Source: DATKRB01 sp963794215
GTDB taxonomy: Bacteria > Actinomycetota > Acidimicrobiia > Acidimicrobiales > RAAP-2
Length of the DNA: 64,000 nt
Reading direction: 5' to 3'
Assembly: GCA_963794215.1 (NCBI GenBank)
Contig: CAWCCQ010000002.1
Coordinates: forward strand, 62,001-126,000
The translations under genes and the position numbers were made by a program. How positions within the stretch are numbered: the stretch's first letter is position 1; every line of letters begins with the position of its first letter. Positions 26,022 through 34,768 of the stretch are shown here, in pieces. Under the pieces are notes generated by a model. It was not told the origin of the DNA, did not search any database, and saw only the letters and a program-made list of their open reading frames with translations.

Positions 26022-27077
26022 GCGGACCTGCACCCGCGCCAGGCCACGACCGGACGTGAGCGGGGGACTCGCACCAAGCGCGGCGAGCTGCCCGCAGGCG
26101 GCGTCGATCTCGGCTCCCCTGGTCATTCGGACTGTGGCGTTGACGCGAAGTGCGACCAGACGCGACCGGAACGCTCGCACATGGGCCGGGGTGCTCCCAC
26201 GCACCGCGTAGCCCGGCGTCGGATTGAGGGGAATGAGGTTGACGTGTGCCCGCAGGGGCCGTACCAACGCCGCCAGCTCGTCTGCGTCGGACAATCGGTC
26301 GTTGACACCGTCGATCATCGCCCACTCGAACGAGAGGCGCCGCCCCGTCGCCTCCACGTAGCGGGCGCAGGCCTCCGTCAGCATCCCGAGCGGGTAGCGC
26401 TTGTTGATCGGGACCAGCGCGTCGCGCAACTCGTCGTTGGCTGCATGCAAGGACACCGCCAAATTGACGGGAAGCGACGCCGACGCCAAGCGATCGATGC
26501 CCGGAACGATCCCGACCGTCGAAAGGGTCAAGTGGCGGGCCGAGAACCCCAACTCGTGGTGCAGTCGCACCGCTGCCGCCCAGACCCGGTCGAAGTTGGC
26601 GAGCGGCTCACCCATTCCCATGAACACCACGTTGGTCACCGCGCGGGGTCGGGCCGCGCGGATGCCCGCCACCACCTGCTCGACAATCTCCCCTTCGCTC
26701 AGATGCCGGGTGAAGCCCTCCTGACCAGTGGCGCAGAACTGGCAGCCCATGGCGCAGCCCGCTTGCGTCGAGACACAGACGGTGGCACGGGTCGGGTACT
26801 CCATCAGCACCGTCTCGATTTGCGCCCCGTCGTGCAACGAGAAGAGCCACTTGGTCGTCTGGCCGTCATCGGCACTTCGTTGCGTCACTTGGGTCAGCGC
26901 TGGCGGGATCCCCACCTCGAGGCGATCCCGTAGCGCGCCCGGAAGGTCGGTCATCTCCCGGGGCCGCAGCGCCTTGCGGTGCAGACCGTCCCAAACCTGA
27001 CGAGCTCGGTAGCTCGGTTCGCCGTCCAACAGGCGTTCGAGCGCGTCGCGCGTCAGGTCGTACGGACTGCTCGTCAC
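26004..27077 (-). CDS. rlmN: Dual-specificity 23S rRNA/tRNA adenine C2-methyltransferase RlmN
   Basis: 357 residues, the normal length. The radical-SAM motif is C108-x3-C112-x2-C115 in GCAMGCQFCATGQEG. VVFMGMGEPLANFD, LSTVGIVPGIDRLA and VSLHAANDELRDALVPINKRYP are RlmN signatures, and the methyl-carrying cysteine is in IDAACGQLA near the C terminus. The enzyme methylates A2503 of 23S rRNA and A37 of some tRNAs. It is convergent with the TetR gene. Confidence 0.96.
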   Translation of the reverse strand: MTSSPYDLTRDALERLLDGEPSYRARQVWDGLHRKALRPREMTDLPGALRDRLEVGIPPALTQVTQRSADDGQTTKWLFSLHDGAQIETVLMEYPTRATVCVSTQAGCAMGCQFCATGQEGFTRHLSEGEIVEQVVAGIRAARPRAVTNVVFMGMGEPLANFDRVWAAAVRLHHELGFSARHLTLSTVGIVPGIDRLASASLPVNLAVSLHAANDELRDALVPINKRYPLGMLTEACARYVEATGRRLSFEWAMIDGVNDRLSDADELAALVRPLRAHVNLIPLNPTPGYAVRGSTPAHVRAFRSRLVALRVNATVRMTRGAEIDAACGQLAALGASPPLTSGRGLARVQVRSRSSA

Positions 27078-27099
27078 AGGTCCGACACTAGGTGCCCGA

Positions 27100-27113
27100 G
27101 GGCCGCGCGGCCC
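27100..27113 (-). terminator. GC palindrome downstream of a SRPBCC gene
   Basis: GGGCCGCGCGGCCC is a perfect 14-bp dyad between the minus-strand SRPBCC stop (27135) and the rlmN start (27077). It is a plausible U-less terminator; its symmetry could also be incidental in such GC-rich DNA. Confidence 0.35.
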
Positions 27114-27134
27114 CCGCGCCGGGCGGTGCGACGG

Positions 27135-27572
27135 TCATAGCGCCTGCTCGACGAACTGTCGCGCCCCGGTGTCGATGATCCAGTCGTGGGCGTAGCGGGC
27201 GACGGGCCACGCCACGAAGGCCACTGCGCGAAGCACCGGGGTGACCGGGGAGAGCCGGGAACGGACCCTTACCTCCGAGCCCGATCCCTCGGGCGCGATG
27301 GCGACGCTCGCCGTGCCGTGGACGTCCCCGCCGATCCTGACGTCGATCCGGCGGGGTGCGGACACCTCGACGAGGTCGACCGTGAAGCTCAGCTCGTAGG
27401 GAAGCGGGGGCTTGACCACGCACTGCCAAAGATCGCCGGAGCGGAGCCCCTGGGCGTCGAAGGCGCGCAGCCATGGCCACCAGCTGGGGTAGCGCTCGAC
27501 GCCGCACATGGCCTCCCAGACGACCTCGGGCGGAGCGGGAAACCGATAGTGATGCTCGGATCGGAGCTGCAC
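27135..27572 (-). CDS. SRPBCC-family protein
   Basis: About 145 residues. The start QLRSEHHYRFPAPPEVVWEAM and the WWPWLRAF helix turn, followed by RSGDLWQCVVKPPLPYELSF and RVRSRLSPVTPVLRAVAFVAW, fit polyketide cyclase-like SRPBCC proteins acting on a hydrophobic ligand. GTG 27572 has GGAGGT almost touching it, so the true start may be slightly upstream, for example at a TTG. It lies upstream of rlmN on the same strand with a 57-base gap containing a palindrome. Confidence 0.75.
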   Translation of the reverse strand: MQLRSEHHYRFPAPPEVVWEAMCGVERYPSWWPWLRAFDAQGLRSGDLWQCVVKPPLPYELSFTVDLVEVSAPRRIDVRIGGDVHGTASVAIAPEGSGSEVRVRSRLSPVTPVLRAVAFVAWPVARYAHDWIIDTGARQFVEQAL

Positions 27573-27736
27573 ACCTCCAGCCTGGCCCAAGTGGACACCA
27601 CCCCGGGCTCGGGCCGAGCGATGCCGGCCGACATGGCAGCGCTGGCCGGCAGACTTGCCCCCGAGCACGCTAGATGGGGCGGGCGTTAGCCACACGGGCA
27701 CGAAACGGCTGCCTGGCATACTTGGCGCCAAGGGCC

Positions 27737-28702
27737 ATGCCAACCCGAACGACAAACCGCTACGAGCTGGTCACCTGCGCCCTGTCGGGCCACGTGCTGG
27801 TGGGAACCGACGTCGAGACGATCTCGCTCGACGACCGCATGGTGGTCTTCGAGCACGGCGGGTGGCGTTGGCACCGGTGCCTGCGCTGCGACACCTGGCT
27901 GCCCCGAGCGGTGCCGACCGCGGCCGCTCGTGCTTCGATGCCGCCTCGCCAGCAGATCGAGCTGCCGGTTCGGGGTCCAGCACTGCGTGACCGCTACATC
28001 CTGCGCCTGATCGCCATCGAGCGCGCCATCCACGTAGTGGTGTTGAGCGGCCTCGCCGTTGCCATCTTCTTCTATTTGGGCCACCGGACCCGCCTGCAGC
28101 GCGACTACGTGCAGATCATGAACGCCCTGACCGGCGGATCGGGGGGTCCCGACGCGGTGAGTGGCTTCCTCGGCAAGTTCCGCCACCTCTTCGTGATCCA
28201 GAGCCCGACCCTGCACACGATCGGCTTCGCCGTTGTGGCCTACGCCGCGTTGGAGGCGACCGAGATGGTCGGCCTGTGGTTTGCACAGCGCTGGGCCGAG
28301 TACTTGACCTTCGTGGCCACCTTCGTGCTCATCCCTTTGGAGGTCTACGAGCTGACCGAGTCGGTCACGACGCTCAAGGCCCTCGCGTTCGCCCTCAACG
28401 TGGCCATCGCCGTGTACTTGCTCCTCGCCAAACGGCTCTTCGGGCTGCGCGGCGGGCATCGAGCCGACCAGGCGCGCAAAGAGGCGGCAAGCGGGTGGAC
28501 CGGGTTGGAGGCAGCGTGGCCCGGCGACCACCCCGATCAATCCGATCAACTCGACTCGCCCGTTCACCCGGGACCCTCGGGCCCAGGCCCGGGCCCCAAG
28601 ACTCCATCGGGAACCAACCCCGAGTCCGCCATCGAACGCGGCGTGCTCCGGGGGAGCAACGCCAGCCCCACGCTGGGGACGACGCCACAGAGCGAGGATT
28701 GA
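27737..28702 (+). CDS. DUF2127-family membrane protein with N-terminal zinc-ribbon-like segment
   Basis: 321 residues from ATG 27737, behind AAGGG. The N terminus has paired cysteines (YELVTCALSGH, RWHRCLRCDTWLP), then four TM helices: VVVLSGLAVAIFFYLGH, LHTIGFAVVAYAALEATEMVGLWF, YLTFVATFVLIPLEVYELTES and ALAFALNVAIAVYLLLAKRLF. This is the DUF2127 core, of unknown function. The last 80 residues are Pro/Gly/Ser-rich and probably disordered. The dehydrogenase gene starts three bases after the stop, so the two are likely co-transcribed. Confidence 0.78.
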   Translation: MPTRTTNRYELVTCALSGHVLVGTDVETISLDDRMVVFEHGGWRWHRCLRCDTWLPRAVPTAAARASMPPRQQIELPVRGPALRDRYILRLIAIERAIHVVVLSGLAVAIFFYLGHRTRLQRDYVQIMNALTGGSGGPDAVSGFLGKFRHLFVIQSPTLHTIGFAVVAYAALEATEMVGLWFAQRWAEYLTFVATFVLIPLEVYELTESVTTLKALAFALNVAIAVYLLLAKRLFGLRGGHRADQARKEAASGWTGLEAAWPGDHPDQSDQLDSPVHPGPSGPGPGPKTPSGTNPESAIERGVLRGSNASPTLGTTPQSED

Positions 28703-28705
28703 CGC

Positions 28706-29659
28706 GTGCCCCGCGTGCTGGTCACCCATCGTCTTCCCACCGGGGGAGCACGCCCGCTCCTGGACGCCGGCGTCGAGGTGGTCGAAGGTGCCGATCGAGC
28801 AGACGTCGCGCACGACGATCTCATCGAGCTGGCTCCGACAGTCGACGGCATCGTCTGCTCGCTCAACGACGTCGTTGACAAGGCGGTCCTACGGTCGGGC
28901 AGGAATGGCCACCTGCGAGTAGTGGCCACCGTGTCGGTCGGCTACGACCACATCGACCTGGTTGCCGCCCACGACCTGGGCGTGGCCGTGTGCAACACCC
29001 CGGGCGTGCTCGACGAGTCCACGGCCGACCTGGCGTTCCTCCTGATCCTGGGCGCCTCGCGGCGAGCATGGGAGGCCGAGCTCGAGCTTCGTGAGCGGCG
29101 CTGGCGTGGGTGGGATCTCACCCATCGGCTGGGACGCGACGTCCAGGGCTCGGTGCTGGGCCTGGTCGGCTACGGACGGATCGCTCGGGCCGTCGCGCGC
29201 CGGGCGGAGGGGTTCGCCATGACGGTGCTGCACCACGCTCGCCATGACACGGGGCTGGCGGGCTACGTGAGCTCGCTGGACGCGCTTCTCCCCCAGGTCG
29301 ACGTGCTGAGCATCCACGTGCCACTGACCGAGACGACCCGTCATCTGATCGGCGCCATTGAGCTTGCCCGTCTCAAGCCGACTGCCGTCCTGGTGAACAC
29401 CGCTCGGGGCCCGGTGGTCGACGAGGATGCTCTCGTCGATGCGCTCGAGAACGGCAGGCTGTTCGGCGCCGGTCTCGACGTCTTCGACCACGAGCCGGCG
29501 GTCAATCCCCGACTTCTCGCCGCGCCTGGCACCATGCTGCTCCCGCACATCGGCAGCGCTACGGAGACCACTAGGTTGCAGATGGCCGAGCTCGCCTGCC
29601 AGGGCGTACGCGATGTACTGGCGGACGTTGCACCAAGCAACCTCGTGGCGCGCTGCTAG
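28706..29659 (+). CDS. D-2-hydroxyacid dehydrogenase (glyoxylate/hydroxypyruvate reductase type)
   Basis: 317 residues. The nucleotide motif is LGLVGYGRIARAVARRAEGF. The catalytic triad is Arg in VNTARGPVVDEDALVDAL, Glu in LDVFDHEPAVN and His in LLPHIGSATETTR. VSVGYDHIDLVAAHDLG and VCNTPGVLDESTADLAF are typical of the GRHPR/GyaR subgroup. It reduces a 2-keto acid with NAD(P)H in the cytoplasm; the precise substrate is not evident. Confidence 0.9.
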   Translation: MPRVLVTHRLPTGGARPLLDAGVEVVEGADRADVAHDDLIELAPTVDGIVCSLNDVVDKAVLRSGRNGHLRVVATVSVGYDHIDLVAAHDLGVAVCNTPGVLDESTADLAFLLILGASRRAWEAELELRERRWRGWDLTHRLGRDVQGSVLGLVGYGRIARAVARRAEGFAMTVLHHARHDTGLAGYVSSLDALLPQVDVLSIHVPLTETTRHLIGAIELARLKPTAVLVNTARGPVVDEDALVDALENGRLFGAGLDVFDHEPAVNPRLLAAPGTMLLPHIGSATETTRLQMAELACQGVRDVLADVAPSNLVARC

Positions 29660-29668
29660 CGTCGCACG

Positions 29669-30514
29669 GTGCGCCCGACACGAAGAGCCCGCCGGGCCGG
29701 CGGTACCGATGGCCGCCGTCGATTGCGCAGCCGCCACGCGTGGGGGGCGCTCGCGCTGAGCGCTGTGACGGGCGTGGTGCTGGCGCTCGGGGCGACGCCC
29801 GACGTCGGCGCGAGCACGACAACTACGTCGCCCACCACGACCACCGACACTGCGGCCAGAGCCCAGCAGACCGGGCTGCTCGCCTCGGTCAACTCCGCCC
29901 TCTCGGCAGCCACCGCCCAGCGTTCCGTCCACTACGTGCAGTCCGCGTCGGCGGGGAAGCAGCGCGTGACGATCGTCGCTGACGCGTCGTCCTCCCAGGG
30001 TCGCCAAGTGGTGACCGTGCACAACGGGTCGTCGGTCGGGCACATCACCGGAGAGCTCACCGGCGACAAGGTGTACTTCAGAGGCGATGCCTACGGGCTC
30101 TCCTCCTACCTCGGCATGCCGACCAACCTGGCGTCGAAGTACAAGAACCGCTGGATCGTGTTCACCAAGTCCAGCCAGGGCTTCGCCCAATCGGTCAAGG
30201 CCTTCACCATCCAAGGACCGTTGTCGGTGGTCAAGCTGACCAAGGGCACCTTGTCGGCCGCCGGCGCCACCACCGTCGACGGTCAGGCGGTGACGGCGAT
30301 CGCTGGCCGGACCACAGCGTTGTCGACCGGGGGCAAGTCTGGGACCGCCACCCTGTACCTGGCGAGCAGTGGGCCTCCCCTTCCAGTGCGCTTCGTCGGC
30401 ACCGGAACGCAGAGCGCGGGCAGCGCCAAAGGCGAGGTGGACTTCAGCCTGTGGGGTGAGCGCGTCGTGGTTCCCGCCCCGAGCCACGCCATCGCCGCCT
30501 CCCAGGTCCAGTGA
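29669..30514 (+). CDS. Secreted protein of unknown function
   Basis: 281 residues from GTG 29669, ten bases after the dehydrogenase stop. A basic n-region (RRARRAGGTDGRRRLRSRH) and hydrophobic core (AWGALALSAVTGVVLALGA) make a Sec signal with cleavage near DVGAS; there is no lipobox cysteine. An S/T-rich stretch follows, then a beta-rich domain (HYVQSASAGKQRVTIVADAS, GELTGDKVYFRGDAYGLS, LSVVKLTKGTLSAAGATTV) that resembles the lipid-carrying LppX/LprG-like fold in outline. That likeness is weak. No catalytic motif is visible. Confidence 0.65.
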   Translation: MRPTRRARRAGGTDGRRRLRSRHAWGALALSAVTGVVLALGATPDVGASTTTTSPTTTTDTAARAQQTGLLASVNSALSAATAQRSVHYVQSASAGKQRVTIVADASSSQGRQVVTVHNGSSVGHITGELTGDKVYFRGDAYGLSSYLGMPTNLASKYKNRWIVFTKSSQGFAQSVKAFTIQGPLSVVKLTKGTLSAAGATTVDGQAVTAIAGRTTALSTGGKSGTATLYLASSGPPLPVRFVGTGTQSAGSAKGEVDFSLWGERVVVPAPSHAIAASQVQ

Positions 30515-30606
30515 CCAACCCGTCGTGACTGGCGTCACCGCCCCCGAAGTGACGCTGAGCGCAGCGGCGTGTCATCCAGGGAGCGAGATCCGCTGGACCG
30601 CCGCGT

Positions 30607-31476
30607 TCAGGTGAAGGCGTGAACCGTGATCCGGTAGCGCTGCAACGGGACGTCGGTCCACCCAGGCCCGCGACCTGAAGCCGAGGGGCGGCGCCGGGCG
30701 CGCACGAGATCGGCCGTCCGCCGGAGCGCTCCTTTGAGCTGAGCCGCCCGGGGTGGCGGCCCGATCCGGGTCTCGACACGGGAGAAGCCGGCGGCGAGGC
30801 ACATGCCGTGTAGTGCGGCCCGGGTGGGGACGAACCAGTTCGTGTGGTCGTGACGCAACTGCGCCCCTTCGGTGAAGCTCAGCAGGGATGCGGCGGGCAT
30901 GCCCAGGACCTCGATCGCTTCAGTCTCGATGACCGCCACGCCGTCGGTGAGCGCTCGCACCCGCTCGAGCGCGGCCAGCGGGTCGCGGACGTGGTAGAGG
31001 ACACCAAGAAACAACACGACGTCGAACTGTCCGAGGTCGGTGGCACCGGGGTCCATGAAGTCCGCGACCACAGGTTCGACCCCGCTCTGGAGCACGCGAC
31101 GCGCCAGGTCGAAGCCTCGACGCCCCGGAAGCGTGTCGGGGTCGGCGAACTCACGCAGGTCGCGGCCGGCATCGGGAAGGGTGCCAGCCGCCTCGCACTC
31201 GGCCCAGTACCGGTTCCGGGCGCCGAAGTCGACGAGCCAGGCGTAGTGGTCGAGCGCCACTACCCGTCGGGCCCCACGACGCTCGGCAAGGAACGAGTAG
31301 AGGCCGTCCCAGGCTCCTATGTCCAGGACCGAGCGACCGCCGAGATCCGGCAGGCCACCAGCGAGCATGGCCTGGTTGAGGGGCGTCCCGGGCGTCACCA
31401 CCCCATTTCCCAGGTCGATCGAGTGATACCAGTCGAGCTGGGTGACCTCTTCGCGCAACCCGTCGAGCTCGCTCAA
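30607..31476 (-). CDS. SAM-dependent methyltransferase of the CmoB-like/DUF1698 group
   Basis: 289 residues. The SAM-binding motif I is GGRSVLDIGAWDGLYSFLAE, with motif II VVALDHYAWLVDFG and motif IV FDVVLFLGVLYHVRDPLAAL. The opening LDWYHSIDLGNGVVTPG closely follows CmoB-like proteins, whose members carboxymethylate wobble uridine in tRNA or methylate small molecules. CmoB proper is a proteobacterial enzyme, so here the substrate is uncertain. The C terminus is basic (RARRRPSASGRG). It converges on the secreted-protein gene. Confidence 0.82.
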   Translation of the reverse strand: MSELDGLREEVTQLDWYHSIDLGNGVVTPGTPLNQAMLAGGLPDLGGRSVLDIGAWDGLYSFLAERRGARRVVALDHYAWLVDFGARNRYWAECEAAGTLPDAGRDLREFADPDTLPGRRGFDLARRVLQSGVEPVVADFMDPGATDLGQFDVVLFLGVLYHVRDPLAALERVRALTDGVAVIETEAIEVLGMPAASLLSFTEGAQLRHDHTNWFVPTRAALHGMCLAAGFSRVETRIGPPPRAAQLKGALRRTADLVRARRRPSASGRGPGWTDVPLQRYRITVHAFT

Positions 31477-31603
31477 TTCCTCGCCACGCTCCTCATTGGG
31501 TTTCGAAGGCTAGGTCCATCGGGTCCCGAGGGCCAGAAGCCAGCTCACCGCACCGTGTCCGGGCTGGCGTCGGGCGTCACGACGGCTGGTTACACTTTGG
31601 CCT

Positions 31604-31675
31604 GCGCCTCTAGCTCAACGGCAGAGCAACGGACTCTTAATCCGCAGGTTGGGGGTTCGAATCCCCCGGGGCGCA
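31604..31675 (+). tRNA. tRNA-Lys (anticodon CTT)
   Basis: Acceptor GCGCCTC pairs with GGGGCGC (one G-U). The anticodon stem CGGA/TCCG holds the loop CTCTTAA with CTT. The T-arm is GGGGG-TTCGAAT-CCCCC and the discriminator is A75. CCA is not encoded (ACCCCA follows). Confidence 0.94.
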
Positions 31676-31756
31676 CCCCACGCGCAAGAAGGCGCAGGTC
31701 AGAGGCCGGCGGCGGGTGCCGCTGCAGGTCGACGGACCTGTCCTAGGATCTGGGCC

Positions 31757-32023
31757 GTGCTTTTGCGGGCATTCCTCGGGCCACTGAGCCTGTGGGTGGC
31801 CAGTGCTGCATTGCTGCAGCCCGGCTTCGTTCAGCTGGTGCCCATTGTCGTGGTCCTCACCGCGCTAGGCGTGGTGGCCCTCCTGTCGCTGGGCACGCGA
31901 ACGGGGCTCGTCCGCATCCCCCACTCGGTTCGAGTGCAGTGGCTGCGGTCGCTCGGCGTACCGGCGACCGGACTCTCAGGCTCGGTCCCCACCCTCGTTC
32001 TCCTGGCGCAACCTCGACGTTGA
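31757..32023 (+). CDS. Small membrane protein preceding the YidC/Oxa1 gene (DUF6412-like)
   Basis: 88 residues from GTG 31757. Two hydrophobic segments (FLGPLSLWVASAALLQPGF, VPIVVVLTALGVVALLSLG) are followed by a basic, hydrophilic tail (RIPHSVRVQWLRSLGVP). Small two-helix proteins of this kind commonly precede a YidC paralogue in actinobacteria; I recall them as DUF6412. The gap to the insertase gene is 63 bases. It may assist or be a substrate of the insertase; that is inference. Confidence 0.6.
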   Translation: MLLRAFLGPLSLWVASAALLQPGFVQLVPIVVVLTALGVVALLSLGTRTGLVRIPHSVRVQWLRSLGVPATGLSGSVPTLVLLAQPRR

Positions 32024-32086
32024 GCAGGCCGACGGTCCTCGTGACCGTCCCTCGCCCTCAACCGTTCGAGACCCCCAAGGAGAACC

Positions 32087-32935
32087 GTGCGCTACTTCCC
32101 TGCCGCCGTACTGGCGGAGAACTCACTCATCCACGTCGTCGGCCAACTCTTCCATCCCGTGTTCGTGGTGGTCGGCACCGTGTTGGCCGCTCTCTACGCC
32201 ATCGTCCCCAGCTTCGGTGTCGCCATCGTCCTGTTGACCCTCATGGTCATGGGGATCCTCACACCCCTCACGGTCAGGAGCTTCCGATTCACCTGGGCTA
32301 TGCAGCGACTGCAGCCCGAGATCGCCAAGCTCCAGCTCAAATACAAGAACTCCGAGCACCGGGAACGGCTCAACCAAGAGCTCGTCGCGCTCTACAAGGA
32401 GCACGGCGTCAGCCCAGCCGGAAGTTGCCTGCCAGCCCTGTTGCAGATGCCTTTTCTCATCGTGCTCTACGACGTGATCAGGGGCCAGACCAACAGCGCC
32501 ACGAAGACCCTCCATGGGCATCTCATCACGATGGCCCAGCCTCGGTACATCCCGACATCGTCGGGGATGTACCACCACCTGGTGGCCGGTCATGGGGCGA
32601 TGAGCTGGCTCGGTGTCAACCTGGCCTTGGGGCCCTTCTCGGCCCATGCGCACTGGTTTGGGATCGTCCCCTACCTGGCTTTCATCGTGATTGCCGTGGT
32701 GCTCCGATACGTCCAGGTTGCCCGGACGAACACGCACAGCCTGCAGAGCCAGCCGATGCAGCGGCTGCAATGGGTGCTCCCGGTTTTCTTCGCGTACTTC
32801 TCCTTCATCGTGCCCGCAGCGGTCGTGCTCTACATGATCGTGTCCACGGCAATCAGGATCGCTGTCCAAGAGGTGCTCGCACGTAGGGGTGTCTACGGTC
32901 CTGCTTCTTCCTCCGCGATAAGCCATAGGACGTAA
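32087..32935 (+). CDS. yidC: YidC/Oxa1-family membrane protein insertase
   Basis: 282 residues from GTG 32087 with AAGGAG five bases upstream. The 60KD_IMP core is clear: VAIVLLTLMVMGILTPLTVR with the conserved Arg, RLQPEIAKLQLKYKNSEHRE (the cytoplasmic hairpin), GVSPAGSCLPALLQMPFLIV and QRLQWVLPVFFAYFSFIVPAAVVLY. The lack of the rpmH-rnpA-jag neighbourhood suggests a second YidC copy and not the housekeeping one. Its small partner gene lies just upstream. Confidence 0.87.
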   Translation: MRYFPAAVLAENSLIHVVGQLFHPVFVVVGTVLAALYAIVPSFGVAIVLLTLMVMGILTPLTVRSFRFTWAMQRLQPEIAKLQLKYKNSEHRERLNQELVALYKEHGVSPAGSCLPALLQMPFLIVLYDVIRGQTNSATKTLHGHLITMAQPRYIPTSSGMYHHLVAGHGAMSWLGVNLALGPFSAHAHWFGIVPYLAFIVIAVVLRYVQVARTNTHSLQSQPMQRLQWVLPVFFAYFSFIVPAAVVLYMIVSTAIRIAVQEVLARRGVYGPASSSAISHRT

Positions 32936-33141
32936 TGGACGCAAAATCCACAGGACACGATGAAGCTCGCTCGACACCCCAAGCCGCTAGCGACACAGGT
33001 CGGCTCGGTGACGGAACAATGCGACGGTCCACGGAGTTGGGAGAACGGCTTTAGAGCGTGGGACGGCCCCTAGGCTCACGGTGAACGAGACCCGCCATGA
33101 TGGTGAACACGTTGCGGTGAGGGTCGAGAGGGGTGGGTCGT

Positions 33142-33357
33142 ATGCCACGAACCAGCGGAAGAGCCTCCGAAGGGGAAGATGCCGCGTTCGCACAGGACGA
33201 GCCCCGAGACCGCCATGATCCACGCGACGCCCTCGTGGACAGCGAGATCGATTTCGACGATGAAACCGAAGACGACCAGCTGCCGCTCGACGAGGTGGAA
33301 GCTCGCGAGATCGGCGTGAACCTGGACGACCCCGAGCAGCTCGACGACGAGGTTTGA
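33142..33357 (+). CDS. Small acidic hypothetical protein
   Basis: 71 residues from ATG 33142, with GAGGGGTGGG upstream. More than a third of residues are Asp/Glu (EIDFDDETEDDQLPLDEVEA, DDPEQLDDEV), and there is no hydrophobic core, so it is probably disordered. Similar short acidic proteins occur in actinobacteria without known function. Codon use is normal for the window (GC at third positions). Confidence 0.5.
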   Translation: MPRTSGRASEGEDAAFAQDEPRDRHDPRDALVDSEIDFDDETEDDQLPLDEVEAREIGVNLDDPEQLDDEV

Positions 33358-33554
33358 ACGTCTCGCTGCCACCGTTGTTCCATATGTGGATCGGGAAGTG
33401 CGATCCATCAATGCAAAGAAGATTGGCCCAACCTACTTTGCATTGGCGTCCAGCAGCGCAGCCCGTGATGGCCCATCTGTACTAGAGACAAGCGCTCAGG
33501 ACGTGCCTGGGGAATAACCACTCAACCAATGAGGTTGCAGTTGGCACGACAACA

Positions 33555-33824
33555 GTGAGGTGGATTTTGAAATATCGCTTGGCAGGAATCATTTTGGCGA
33601 CGCTCTTGGCGCTCGCCGCTGCCTTTGTGTTCGTAGCGTTGGACAGCTCATCGACACCCATAAAGACCTGGCAAGCGCTCTTGCTCTGGACCCCAATCTG
33701 GTGGGTCGGCTTTTCCGCGTTCGCCCGTGAGTGGACGAAGGACGCTTCAACCCAGCCACGGTCTGCGGCCATCATTGAGCTTCCGATGCCAGAGACTGCC
33801 TCGAACGAGAGGTTGGTCGGTTAG
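33555..33824 (+). CDS. Small two-helix membrane protein, unrecognised
   Basis: 89 residues from GTG 33555. Two hydrophobic helices (LAGIILATLLALAAAFVFVAL and ALLLWTPIWWVGFSAFA) are separated by a short polar loop. GC content is lower than in neighbours, which may point to recent acquisition or to weak codon selection. No family recognised and no strong ribosome site seen. Confidence 0.42.
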   Translation: MRWILKYRLAGIILATLLALAAAFVFVALDSSSTPIKTWQALLLWTPIWWVGFSAFAREWTKDASTQPRSAAIIELPMPETASNERLVG

Positions 33825-33933
33825 GACGTTCGCGCGCTCTGCGAAATGGCGCGCCCTCCGAATGGCGGCTACAAGACCTTGGGCCCACCGCGCCGAGCTG
33901 GCGTGGCCGTCCAACATCGTCGACGACGACGAA

Positions 33934-34383
33934 TCAGAGGCGGCGGCGACGCCGATCACGGCGGTGCATGCCCGCGACGGAGACCGGCGACAGTGGACGT
34001 CCGAGTGGGTCGATAAAGAGGGTGCAGGGCCCGGACGACGGAGGCACTGAGCCTTCGAGCTGGTCGATCCTGTAAGAAATCGACTCGCCGTCCGACGCGG
34101 GTTCCTTCAGGACGACGACACAATCTTCGGGACGGTCCTCGCCGCGATCGACCCAAGACAACACGGCATTCGGCGGGTCGGACGCAAAGCTGTTGTCTCC
34201 CTGCGACCACTGATCGATGAACTGCGCTGTCGTCATATGGCCCACAACCCGCTCTGGACGGTCTGAGAAATAGAGAGTGGACGGCGAGAGCCCCGTCAAG
34301 ATGAGCGTGCCGGCCCCGCTCCTCGAACCTTGGGCCACCTGGACGAACATCTCTTCGATGACTTGCGGTTCAGTGGACGACAT
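33934..34383 (-). CDS. Conserved-looking protein of unknown function
   Basis: 149 residues from ATG 34383, preceded by GAGGAGG. A compact beta-rich sequence: GTLILTGLSPSTLYFSDRPE, RVVGHMTTAQFIDQWSQGDN, SFASDPPNAVLSWVD, EDCVVVLKEPASDGESISYR. The motif-rich, low-gap composition suggests a real family; I recall similar FSDRPERVVGH proteins in other environmental bacteria but not a name or function. The polar C terminus (GMHRRDRRRRRL) is strongly basic and may be a nucleic acid or membrane contact. Confidence 0.6.
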   Translation of the reverse strand: MSSTEPQVIEEMFVQVAQGSRSGAGTLILTGLSPSTLYFSDRPERVVGHMTTAQFIDQWSQGDNSFASDPPNAVLSWVDRGEDRPEDCVVVLKEPASDGESISYRIDQLEGSVPPSSGPCTLFIDPLGRPLSPVSVAGMHRRDRRRRRL

Positions 34384-34768
34384 TGGCGTGCCTCCTCGAT
34401 CGATTCTCCAGCGATTCACCTAGGCGACCGACACTCGGCCGTGAACCACTCAGACGGGTCGACTGCTGGCGGCCCGAACCGGTGACACGCGAGCTCTGGG
34501 TGACACCGCGTCGCTCACGCACGAGTACCGGCGGTACTCCTTGGACAGTATCGGCGGCCCTCCTTGGCTACATCACCCTCCCTGGATGATTTGCCGAGGC
34601 GGTCATTCTGGGGACATTCGGTCGTCTCTGCAGGCGGGCCATTTGCCAATGCTTCTTCCCGCGCCCGCCCTCTGCCTGGCGTCCGCTCTACCTGTCACCT
34701 CGTCTGGGTGATGAACGCTCTGCCGAATGCTCCGTAACGTTCGCCCGATGGGAGCTGACGATCGAGCG
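34384..34768. other. Non-coding gap between divergent genes
   Basis: About 385 bases between the conserved unknown (minus) and the lipoprotein-like gene (plus). It should hold both promoters. I see no convincing gene, hairpin or repeat. Confidence 0.4.

Noticed and set aside
28889..30538. A 549-codon minus-strand frame
   Set aside because: It runs antisense to the dehydrogenase and secreted-protein genes and has a G/R/H-rich composition without motifs.
33482..33775. Minus-strand frame opposite the small membrane protein
   Set aside because: The plus-strand frame has two clean hydrophobic helices; the reverse frame has no pattern and poor codon use.
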